Shown piece by piece: positions 17,355 through 24,924 of a stretch of 64,000 nt of DNA (position 1 is the stretch's first letter; each line of letters opens with the position of its first letter). Both the position numbers and the translations under genes were made by a program. The notes below the pieces were generated by a model, which was given only the letters and a program-made list of their open reading frames with translations, had not been told where the DNA came from and ran no database searches. The stretch spans positions 248,001 to 312,000 of the forward strand of contig CAKZRQ010000037.1 in NCBI GenBank assembly GCA_937146645.1. The letters run 5' to 3'. The DNA comes from an uncultured Cyclobacteriaceae bacterium. GTDB lineage: Bacteria; Bacteroidota; Bacteroidia; Cytophagales; Cyclobacteriaceae.

Positions 17355-17569
17355 TTCGGAATCGATTGTATTGGAAATTTTAATCAAAATCTCGAAAAAT
17401 TAATATTTAGATAATCTTCAATAAGTTTAAGATTGTTTTTCTTTTGAATCTTTTTACTAGTTTTGTCATGGGTGATAAACAACTTTTAAAAATTCCTTTT
17501 TGAAAGAACGATTTTTTAAGGAAGGACTGTTTGGTATTTTTTATCCTTCCTTCTTCTTATTGGACAATC
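17355..17569 (+). other. Non-coding gap downstream of proC with promoter-like and hairpin elements
   Basis: No credible coding frame. It contains TAGTTTTG (17458-17465, an exact TAnnTTTG match, although no good -33 box at 19-21 bases) and an inverted repeat AAGGAAGGA / TCCTTCCTT (17518-17526 and 17544-17552), then the bidirectional terminator. It may be a long proC 3' UTR or a small RNA of about 130 bases; the evidence is thin. Confidence 0.25.
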
Positions 17570-17601
17570 AAAAAAGCTCTCGAAGATCGAGAGCTTTTTT
17601 T
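17570..17601. terminator. Bidirectional intrinsic terminator
   Basis: AGCTCTCGA / TCGAGAGCT stem, loop AGA, with A-run and T-run flanks. Serves the rightward transcript (proC or a small RNA) and the leftward alaS-gatB-TlpA genes. Confidence 0.9.
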
Positions 17602-17619
17602 ATAAGAATATGAATGCAA

Positions 17620-18732
17620 TTATTGAAATATCTCCTCCAACTTATTCTCTAAGGACTTGCCTCGTAAATCTCTAGCAATGATTTTTCCTTCTGGATCAAG
17701 TAGGAATGAAGCTGGAATCGCATTAACCTTATAGGTAACCGGTGCCTCACCATTAAAATATTTGAGTTCTGAAACTTGCGGCCAGCCCAAATTATCATCT
17801 GCAATGGCCTGTACCCAAGGTTCTCTAGCTCTATCCAGAGAAACTCCAAATATCTCAAATCCATTATCTCTGTACTGATCATACATTCTTACAAGATTTG
17901 GATTCTCCGCACGACAAGGCTTACACCAGGCCGCCCAGAAGTCAATCAAAACATACTTACCTCGATAATCAGATAGTTTTAGTAACTCCCCATTAGGATT
18001 AATTGATTCAATCTCTGGGGCAACCTGTCCGATGGATAATGCTCTCAACTCATCCAACTGCTGCTTCATTTGAACAATCATTTTGGTATCCGGATACCTT
18101 TGATTCAACTCCGCCACTAAACTATCTATAAAAGGGAAATCACTTTTTGTATTGAGAAATCCAATCGCTGCCAAGGAGGCAAAACTATCTCCCATGCTGT
18201 TTATTGTCTCCTTTACTTTGGCTGATTGGTTATCCTCGAGTAAAAGGGCTTTCTCTTGAATGCCTTTAATCGCCTCAGTATCATTTGCGCTCATCGCCTG
18301 ATAATACTCATCATTCAGGGCTTTGACTTGATTCTCATAGTTTGTCATCAAAGACTCAATTTTAGTCATCTCCTGACTATCCTTTGAGCCTTCAATCTCC
18401 AAACTCTGATCATTAGAGAAATCATAATTAATCTCAACGTCTTCCTCGAAAAGAGCGAGTCGCACTGTTCTTGCTCCCTGTAAATTCAGTTCTAAGAAGG
18501 TAGGCGCATCTAGTTCAAAAGTATATTCAAATTTGCCATCGGTAAGGTCAAGTGTATCCAAAACCTCAGGACGACTATCTGTGAATTTCGAAAGGATCAC
18601 GTCTCCGCCCGGAGCATTAGACAAAGATCCCGAGATAGTCACTTTTCCATCTACTGCCTGTTTTGCTCCTCCCTCACATGAACATAAGATCAAGCCCAAA
18701 ATCAGGGCAAATGATGTAATGGATGATTTCAT
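17620..18732 (-). CDS. TlpA-family thioredoxin-fold lipoprotein with N-terminal DUF4369-like domain
   Basis: 370 residues. Lipoprotein signal with lipobox 'LILCSC' (acylated Cys about 19), then a beta-rich DUF4369-like domain ('VTISGSLSNAPGGDVILSKF'), a helical linker, and a C-terminal thioredoxin domain beginning 'LSIGQVAPEIESINPNGE' with the redox centre WCKPC near residue 270 and a cis-Pro in 'NAIPASFLLD'. Such proteins are periplasmic disulfide reductases or oxidoreductases common in Bacteroidota; the partner is unknown. It starts 2 bases after gatB and may be co-transcribed with alaS and gatB. Confidence 0.9.
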   Translation of the reverse strand: MKSSITSFALILGLILCSCEGGAKQAVDGKVTISGSLSNAPGGDVILSKFTDSRPEVLDTLDLTDGKFEYTFELDAPTFLELNLQGARTVRLALFEEDVEINYDFSNDQSLEIEGSKDSQEMTKIESLMTNYENQVKALNDEYYQAMSANDTEAIKGIQEKALLLEDNQSAKVKETINSMGDSFASLAAIGFLNTKSDFPFIDSLVAELNQRYPDTKMIVQMKQQLDELRALSIGQVAPEIESINPNGELLKLSDYRGKYVLIDFWAAWCKPCRAENPNLVRMYDQYRDNGFEIFGVSLDRAREPWVQAIADDNLGWPQVSELKYFNGEAPVTYKVNAIPASFLLDPEGKIIARDLRGKSLENKLEEIFQ

Positions 18733-18734
18733 AT

Positions 18735-20177
18735 TTAATCTTCTAATAATTCCTTTAATAACTTTTGAGCAACTTTTGGATCCGCTTTTCCCTGAGACTT
18801 TTTCATTAGTTGTCCCATAAACATCCCCAGAAGCCCTTTCTTACCTGATCGGTATTCTTTGACTTTCTTCTCATTCTCCTTAATGACTTCTTCAATTAAC
18901 GGAACTAAAGAAGATTCATCACTTTCCTGAATCAAGTTCAAGCGAACCGCAATTTCCAAAGCACTTTCATCCGACTCTTTGAAGAGTTCAGGAAAAACAC
19001 TTTGCGAAGCTGCTGAAAAGCTAACTTTTCCAGACTTCACCAAAGAAATCAAATCAGCAATTTGATCTGGCTCGATAGAGAAACGATCAATGCCTATTCC
19101 AAGTTCATTCAAAGTTGATTTGACCGGACCCATCATCCAGTTTGATGCTGCTTTGTATTCTGAAGTGCTTTCGCAAAGCCTTTCAAAGTATTGAGCCATT
19201 TCCTGAGTTTCTGTGAGGAAAAATGCATCGTAGGCAGGAAGTCCAAATTTTTCGACAAACTGCTGATGATATTCTCGAGGAAGAACCGGCAAAGTATTTT
19301 CTACCTTTTGAAGCCATTCCTCGGTTAATTTAATAGGGCTTAAATCAGGCTCAGGGAAATACCGATAATCGTTCAATTCTTCCTTGGTCCTCATTCCAAA
19401 AGTCTTCCCCTTATCAGCGTCAAAAGTTCTGGTCTCAGAAATAACTTCCTCTCCCTTTTCAACTAATCCGACTTGGCGCTCGAATTCATGATTGATCGCT
19501 TTGGAGACATTCCGAAAAGAGTTCATATTTTTCACTTCGACCTTCTTCCCAAATTCTTTTGATCCCTTCAGACGAATGGAAATATTAGCATCGCAACGAA
19601 GAGAGCCTTCCTCCATATTTCCATCACAGATTCCAAGATACATCACCAGCTTTCTCAACTCAGATAATACGGTAGTTGCCTCCTCAGCTGAATGCATATC
19701 TGGTTCAGTAACGATTTCAATTAATGGAGTCCCAGCACGATTAAAATCAACCAAGGTATCACTCTCTCCAGCCAAATGGATAGATTTACCTGCATCTTCC
19801 TCCATATGAATCCTATTCAGCTTAATGTCTCTTTTTGAGCCATCCTTAAGTTGAATCGGCACAATACCTCCAAGGCAAATCGGGCTTTTATCTTGAGTGA
19901 TTTGGTAGCCTTTCGGCAAATCAGGATAGAAGTAATTCTTTCTATCAAAAATATTGGTTCTGCTTATTTCACATTTACAAGCCAGACCCATTCGCACGGC
20001 ATACTCGATCGCCCTCTTGTTTACTTTAGGTAAAGTTCCTGGGTGCCCAAGAGTAATTTCGGAAACCTGAGTATTTGGATCCTGACCATAGACCGTAGAA
20101 TCACCGGCAAATATTTTGCTCTGGGTAGCCAACTGAGCATGGACCTCAAGCCCAATTACCAGCTGATATTTATCCAT
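18735..20177 (-). CDS. gatB: Asp-tRNA(Asn)/Glu-tRNA(Gln) amidotransferase subunit B
   Basis: About 480 residues. Kinase-like catalytic part starts 'YQLVIGLEVHAQL' and contains 'SDTLVDFNRAGTPLIEIVTEPDM' broken over residues 125-150, plus 'EGSLRCDANIS' and 'KNMNSFRNVSKAINHE'; the C-terminal YqeY-like tRNA-binding domain ends 'GLLGMFMGQLMKKSQGKADPK'. With GatA and GatC it converts misacylated tRNAs to Gln- or Asn-tRNA; those subunits are not here. ATG 20177 fits the family start, and ATG 20195 (six codons longer) is possible. It lies 27 bases after alaS in the same direction. Confidence 0.93.
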   Translation of the reverse strand: MDKYQLVIGLEVHAQLATQSKIFAGDSTVYGQDPNTQVSEITLGHPGTLPKVNKRAIEYAVRMGLACKCEISRTNIFDRKNYFYPDLPKGYQITQDKSPICLGGIVPIQLKDGSKRDIKLNRIHMEEDAGKSIHLAGESDTLVDFNRAGTPLIEIVTEPDMHSAEEATTVLSELRKLVMYLGICDGNMEEGSLRCDANISIRLKGSKEFGKKVEVKNMNSFRNVSKAINHEFERQVGLVEKGEEVISETRTFDADKGKTFGMRTKEELNDYRYFPEPDLSPIKLTEEWLQKVENTLPVLPREYHQQFVEKFGLPAYDAFFLTETQEMAQYFERLCESTSEYKAASNWMMGPVKSTLNELGIGIDRFSIEPDQIADLISLVKSGKVSFSAASQSVFPELFKESDESALEIAVRLNLIQESDESSLVPLIEEVIKENEKKVKEYRSGKKGLLGMFMGQLMKKSQGKADPKVAQKLLKELLED

Positions 20178-20204
20178 TATGTCCTGCTGCGGCATGAGGA
20201 GAAA

Positions 20205-22832
20205 TCAATTTAAAAAGAGAGTCTCAGCCTTCTGTACCACATTATCCAACCCGTCTAAATTCTTACCACCTGCTGTCGCAAAGAAAGGCTGGCCGCCTCC
20301 CCCACCTTGGATCTCTTTGGCAAGATCACGAACAATCTGTCCTGCATTAAAGTCTCCGGACTGAAGAACTTCATCAGAAATTGCTACTGATATTTGTGGC
20401 TTGCCAGCGATATCAGCAGCAAGAATAATGAGCGAGTTCTTCAATTCATTCTTCAACTCGAAAGTTATCTTCTTTAAAGCATCTGTACTTGGAAGAGCAA
20501 TTTTTGAGATAACCAGATTCTTTCCATCGCTCTCCTTAACCTTTGAGAGCAGTTGAGTCTTTAGCCCGGAAGCTTTTTCCTGATGGAGACTTTCTATTTC
20601 CTTCTTGAGATCATTTCTTTCTGCAATTAAACCTTCAACAGCTTTCTTTAGATCTTTAGGGTTTTTTAATACCTCCTGAATCTCCTTCACCAGCTTTTCC
20701 TGATCTCTTAGATAATTCTCAGCTTTTATAGATGTGATAGCCTCTATTCTCCTTACTCCTGATGAAATTGAGCCTTCAGAAAGAATTTTGAAAAGACCTA
20801 TTTGACTAGTGCTCGGAACATGCGTTCCTCCACAAAGCTCAACAGAGAAAGATGGATCAAAAGTGATTACCCTTACAAAGTCTCCATATTTCTCTCCGAA
20901 CAATGCCGTAGCGCCTTGTTTTTTGGCCTCTTCAATGGGTACATTTCTTTGCTCACCCAATTGAATATTTTCTCGGATCTTATTGTTCACGATTTCCTCC
21001 ACCTTCTGAATTTCTTCATCGGACATTTTAGAGAAATGTGAAAAATCAAAACGTAATACCTGATCATTTACCAAAGAACCTCTTTGCTGAATATGGTCAC
21101 CAAGAACTTCTCTGAGTGCAGACTGAAGGAGGTGCGTAGCGGTATGGTTATTCATTGTAAGCTTTCGTCTACCATAGTCCACTTTTGCATCAAAGATTTC
21201 TTCAGGGCTTTGCGGAAGCTTATTTACAAAATGAACGATAAGATCATTCTCCTTCTTGGTATCCAAGACCCTAATCTCTTCGGCATCCGATTTCAAAACC
21301 CCGGTATCTCCGACCTGCCCTCCACTTTCAGCATAGAACGGAGTTTTATCCAATACGATTTGGTATTGATTTCCTTTTTTCCCCTTTACCGTTCTGTATT
21401 TGATGATTTGAGATTGAGATTCGAGAAAATCATATCCGATAAACTCCACACCAGAGTCTGGATGAACAGAAACCCAATCACCCAACTCCTGCTCTGAAGC
21501 TGCACGAGAGCGCGTTTTTTGAATTTCCATTTCAGCTGCAAAACCTTTTTCATCCAGAGATAATCCACTTTCACGAGCGATTAAGGATGTCAAATCAAGA
21601 GGGAAACCGAAAGTATCGTATAGCTCGAAAGCAACAGTCCCAGGAATCACTTTCTCACCTTTGACGGCAAGTTCTAATTTGATTTGATCAAGTCTTTTGA
21701 GTCCATTATCCAGTGTTCTTAGAAAAGAGCTTTCCTCTTCAAAAATGACTTTTGAAATAAATTCTTTCTGAAGTCTGACTTCAGGAAATGTATCTCCGAA
21801 GTTCTCAGAAATCAAATCGCATAATTCATAAAGAAATGGCTCGTTGAACCCAAGGAAGGTATAGCCATATCTCACAGCTCTTCTCAATATTCTCCGGATG
21901 ACATATCCAGCTTTATTGTTGGATGGAAGTTGCCCATCAGCAATTGTAAAGGAAATAGCTCGGATATGATCAACGATAACTCTAAAGGCAATATCAGTTT
22001 GCTCATCATCGCCATAGGTCTTTCCTGATTTCTTTTCCAGCGCTTTCAGGAAAGGGCCAAATAAATCAGTATCGTAATTTGAAGCTTTATTTTGAATGGC
22101 ACGAACCAGCCTTTCGAAACCCATTCCCGTATCCACATGCTGAGCGGGGAGATTTTCTAGGGATCCATCTGACAATCGATTAAACTGCATGAAGACAAGG
22201 TTCCAAATCTCAATGACCTGCTCATGATCCATATTCACAAGATCTCTTCCTGGTACCTTTGCCATTTCTTCTTCAGATCTCAAGTCCATATGAATTTCAG
22301 AACAAGGTCCACATGGCCCAGTCTCACCCATCTCCCAGAAATTATCCTTTTTGGAACCCATAATTATCCGGTCCTCCGGAACAATTTCCTTCCAGAAATC
22401 GAAGGCTTCAGAATCCATTTCCAGGTTATCGGATTTATCTCCTTCAAAAACAGACACATAGAGCCTGTCCTTGTCAAGTCCAAATACTTCTGTTAGCAGT
22501 TCCCATGCCCATGCAATCGCCTCTTTCTTGAAATAGTCACCAAAGGACCAATTACCAAGCATTTCAAACATGGTATGGTGATAGGTATCCACTCCCACTT
22601 CTTCCAAATCATTGTGCTTTCCGCTTACTCGAAGGCACTTTTGACTATTTGCGACACGAGGAAACTTGGCGACTTCATTTCCGAGAAAAGCATCCTTGAA
22701 TTGGTTCATCCCCGCATTTGTAAACATGAGGGTAGGATCATTTTTGACAACTATGGGGGAAGAAGGGACATATTGGTGCTTCTTCTTCTCAAAAAAGTCG
22801 ATAAAGGTCTGACGAATTTGTTTGGCTTCCAT
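20205..22832 (-). CDS. alaS: Alanyl-tRNA synthetase
   Basis: 875 residues. Class II catalytic domain at the N terminus ('IRQTFIDFFEKKKHQYVPSS', 'FTNAGMNQFKDAFLG'), editing domain with zinc ligands in 'HTATHLLQSALREVLG' and 'ELCGGTHVPSTSQIG', coiled region, and C-terminal DHHA1 domain ending in the glycine-rich 'IQGGGGGQPFFATAGGKN'. ATG 22832 is chosen because the family begins at 'MEAKQIRQTF'; 17 further codons are open upstream. Charges tRNA-Ala and deacylates Ser/Gly mistakes. Confidence 0.96.
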   Translation of the reverse strand: MEAKQIRQTFIDFFEKKKHQYVPSSPIVVKNDPTLMFTNAGMNQFKDAFLGNEVAKFPRVANSQKCLRVSGKHNDLEEVGVDTYHHTMFEMLGNWSFGDYFKKEAIAWAWELLTEVFGLDKDRLYVSVFEGDKSDNLEMDSEAFDFWKEIVPEDRIIMGSKKDNFWEMGETGPCGPCSEIHMDLRSEEEMAKVPGRDLVNMDHEQVIEIWNLVFMQFNRLSDGSLENLPAQHVDTGMGFERLVRAIQNKASNYDTDLFGPFLKALEKKSGKTYGDDEQTDIAFRVIVDHIRAISFTIADGQLPSNNKAGYVIRRILRRAVRYGYTFLGFNEPFLYELCDLISENFGDTFPEVRLQKEFISKVIFEEESSFLRTLDNGLKRLDQIKLELAVKGEKVIPGTVAFELYDTFGFPLDLTSLIARESGLSLDEKGFAAEMEIQKTRSRAASEQELGDWVSVHPDSGVEFIGYDFLESQSQIIKYRTVKGKKGNQYQIVLDKTPFYAESGGQVGDTGVLKSDAEEIRVLDTKKENDLIVHFVNKLPQSPEEIFDAKVDYGRRKLTMNNHTATHLLQSALREVLGDHIQQRGSLVNDQVLRFDFSHFSKMSDEEIQKVEEIVNNKIRENIQLGEQRNVPIEEAKKQGATALFGEKYGDFVRVITFDPSFSVELCGGTHVPSTSQIGLFKILSEGSISSGVRRIEAITSIKAENYLRDQEKLVKEIQEVLKNPKDLKKAVEGLIAERNDLKKEIESLHQEKASGLKTQLLSKVKESDGKNLVISKIALPSTDALKKITFELKNELKNSLIILAADIAGKPQISVAISDEVLQSGDFNAGQIVRDLAKEIQGGGGGQPFFATAGGKNLDGLDNVVQKAETLFLN

Positions 22833-22894
22833 GAAGTGCTGCAATCGCTTTAATCTTTCCGGAATACGGAATTTCCTGTTCAATTATTGGGCAA

Positions 22895-22902
22895 CAAAAT
22901 TA
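22895..22902 (-). promoter_or_regulatory. Candidate -7 element of alaS
   Basis: Minus-strand TAATTTTG fits TAnnTTTG and lies 63 bases before the alaS start. No TTG at the right distance upstream. Confidence 0.35.
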
Positions 22903-23042
22903 GAAGATTTGATGGTCTTTATGGCATATCATAGGAAAATACCTAAGCCCATATCAGGATAATCACCGTATTTAAATTCTTGCATAGCCTTTCTCCTAAT
23001 CTTTCGCATATTTAGCCTAGACTTAAACCTAAACCCTAGCTA

Positions 23043-24146
23043 ATGTCCTACCTGGATCAAATCACTTCGCCTACCCTTCTACTCGATGAGAAAATTTGCA
23101 GAGCCAACCTTCAAAAAATGGCTGACAAAGCTAAAAGACATGGAATGCAACTCATTCCCCACTTTAAAACCGCTCAGTCTCATAAGATTGGAAATTGGGC
23201 GAAAGAGTATGGCATAACTGAAATAACTACTTCTAGCATTAAGATGGCTGAGTACCTTTCCGGTCAAGGTTGGGAACGCATTCATATCGCATTTCCATTC
23301 AATCCTCTGGAGGCAGATAGGTTAAATGAAATCGCAAGCTCACAGGGCATGTCCGTTCAGCTTATCAACACGGAAACAGCTCAAAAACTCGCCGACACCT
23401 TAACCAACCCAGTCAGCTTTTTCATTGAAATCGATGCAGGATATGGGCGTACCGGAGTGGATTCTAAAGATTATTTAGGGATTCAAAAGATTCTTGATAT
23501 AGCCAAGAGTTCAACCAACCTCAATTTCAGGGGCTTTTATCTCCATCCTGGACATACGTATTATGGAGATATTCCAAGCATCTATGAAGAAACGAGAGAG
23601 GCCCTATCCAGGCTAAAAAAGGAATTCAAATCTCAATACCCAGATTTAGTGACGAGAACAGGAGATACTCCCGGATGCTCAGTGGTTGAGGATTTCGGGG
23701 ATATCGATCAGCTTGGACCTGGAAATTTTGTTTTCTATGATTTAATGCAAGCATATTTAGGAAGCTGTTCAAAGTCAGATATCGCCGTTGCGATGGCAGT
23801 TCCAGTAGTTGACATCAAGAAGGACAGGAAGGAAATTCTTGTACATGGTGGTGGAGTTCACTTTGCGAAGGATGTACTCTCGCGTGAAGACGGAGGCAAG
23901 AATTTTGGCGAGCTGGTTTATTTGAATGATGACGGATGGGTTATCCCTGAAGATGGATCTCATCTCAAAAGCATTTCACAAGAACACGGAGTCCTCAAGG
24001 CTTCAGACGAATTATTGAACAAGGTAAAGGTGGGCGATGTGCTTGGAATTCTTCCTATACATTCCTGCATGACAGCTGATTGTATGGGAGCTTATTTGAC
24101 ATTGGACGGAAAATGGGTTGATCATGCAGAAGGAAGCAAAAACTAA
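23043..24146 (+). CDS. D-threonine aldolase-like PLP enzyme (D-TA/DSD1 family)
   Basis: 367 residues with an alanine-racemase-type N-terminal barrel and a C-terminal D-serine dehydratase-like domain. Seen: 'SPTLLLDEKICRANLQKM' at the start, the PLP lysine in 'LIPHFKTAQSHKIG', 'FIEIDAGYGRTGV', and the metal-binding His-x-Cys type segment 'LPIHSCMTADCMGAY' near the end. Members are metal- and PLP-dependent aldolases or dehydratases acting on D-3-hydroxy-amino acids. The following SDR starts four bases after its stop, so the pair probably works on one pathway; substrate unknown. Confidence 0.85.
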   Translation: MSYLDQITSPTLLLDEKICRANLQKMADKAKRHGMQLIPHFKTAQSHKIGNWAKEYGITEITTSSIKMAEYLSGQGWERIHIAFPFNPLEADRLNEIASSQGMSVQLINTETAQKLADTLTNPVSFFIEIDAGYGRTGVDSKDYLGIQKILDIAKSSTNLNFRGFYLHPGHTYYGDIPSIYEETREALSRLKKEFKSQYPDLVTRTGDTPGCSVVEDFGDIDQLGPGNFVFYDLMQAYLGSCSKSDIAVAMAVPVVDIKKDRKEILVHGGGVHFAKDVLSREDGGKNFGELVYLNDDGWVIPEDGSHLKSISQEHGVLKASDELLNKVKVGDVLGILPIHSCMTADCMGAYLTLDGKWVDHAEGSKN

Positions 24147-24150
24147 AACA

Positions 24151-24924
24151 ATGAAAAAACCAATCGCATTAGTTACTGGAGGATCAAGAGGAATTGGTTT
24201 TGGTATTGCTACCGAGCTCGCCAAGAACGGATTCAATTTGGCAATAAATGGGGTTCGTGATGAATCAGCTGCTAAGGGTAACCTAAAAAAGCTTGAAAAG
24301 CTTGGCGCCGAGGTCATCTATCTACAAGGAGACATTTCTAACACCTCAGATCGCAACTTTATTCTGGATGGAATGAAAAAAGGATTTGGTCAGATAAATC
24401 TTTTGGTGAACAATGCTGGGGTTGCTCCAAAAAACCGAAATGATGTCTTCGAGATCACTGAGGAAGAATACGATTATGTGGTGAACGTCAACGAAAGGGG
24501 TACCTTTTTCCTTACTCAAATCTTCGCTAAATGGATGGCTGAACTTCGTGGGGAGAATCCTTCATCTCCAATGTCCATAATCAACGTTACTTCAGTATCT
24601 GCCACTTTGGCCTCCACCCTTCGAATGGCTTATTGCATGTCAAAGGCCGGAGCAGCGATGATGTCTAAGACCATGGCTGTAAAAATGGCTGAGTTTGACA
24701 TTCCTGTTTATGAAATAAGGCCTGGATTCATGGATACAGATATGATAGAAAAAGTGCGTGAACAATACCTTGAATTAGCTAAAAGCGGCGCAACCCTAGA
24801 ACCTAGAATCGGAAAACCTGAAGATGTCGGCAAAGTAGTCGCGGCTTTGGCCACAGGCCAACTCCCCTATTCCACAGGACAGGTAATCAGCATAGACGGA
24901 GGTCTTACTCTTGAACGGATGTAA
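24151..24924 (+). CDS. SDR-family oxidoreductase (FabG-like 3-ketoacyl reductase)
   Basis: 257 residues, classical short-chain dehydrogenase: TGxxxGIG in 'LVTGGSRGIGFGIATEL', 'LVNNAGVAPKN', catalytic Ser in 'INVTSVSATLAS', Tyr-x3-Lys in 'AYCMSKAGAAMMSKT', 'EIRPGFMDTDM'. Databases usually call such proteins 3-ketoacyl-ACP reductase. The position behind the D-threonine aldolase-like gene suggests oxidation of a hydroxy-acid or sugar derivative rather than fatty acid synthesis (inference). ATG 24151 is used, as the Rossmann strand follows it; an earlier ATG at 24118 lies inside the preceding gene. The last 20 bases overlap the convergent gene. Confidence 0.87.
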   Translation: MKKPIALVTGGSRGIGFGIATELAKNGFNLAINGVRDESAAKGNLKKLEKLGAEVIYLQGDISNTSDRNFILDGMKKGFGQINLLVNNAGVAPKNRNDVFEITEEEYDYVVNVNERGTFFLTQIFAKWMAELRGENPSSPMSIINVTSVSATLASTLRMAYCMSKAGAAMMSKTMAVKMAEFDIPVYEIRPGFMDTDMIEKVREQYLELAKSGATLEPRIGKPEDVGKVVAALATGQLPYSTGQVISIDGGLTLERM

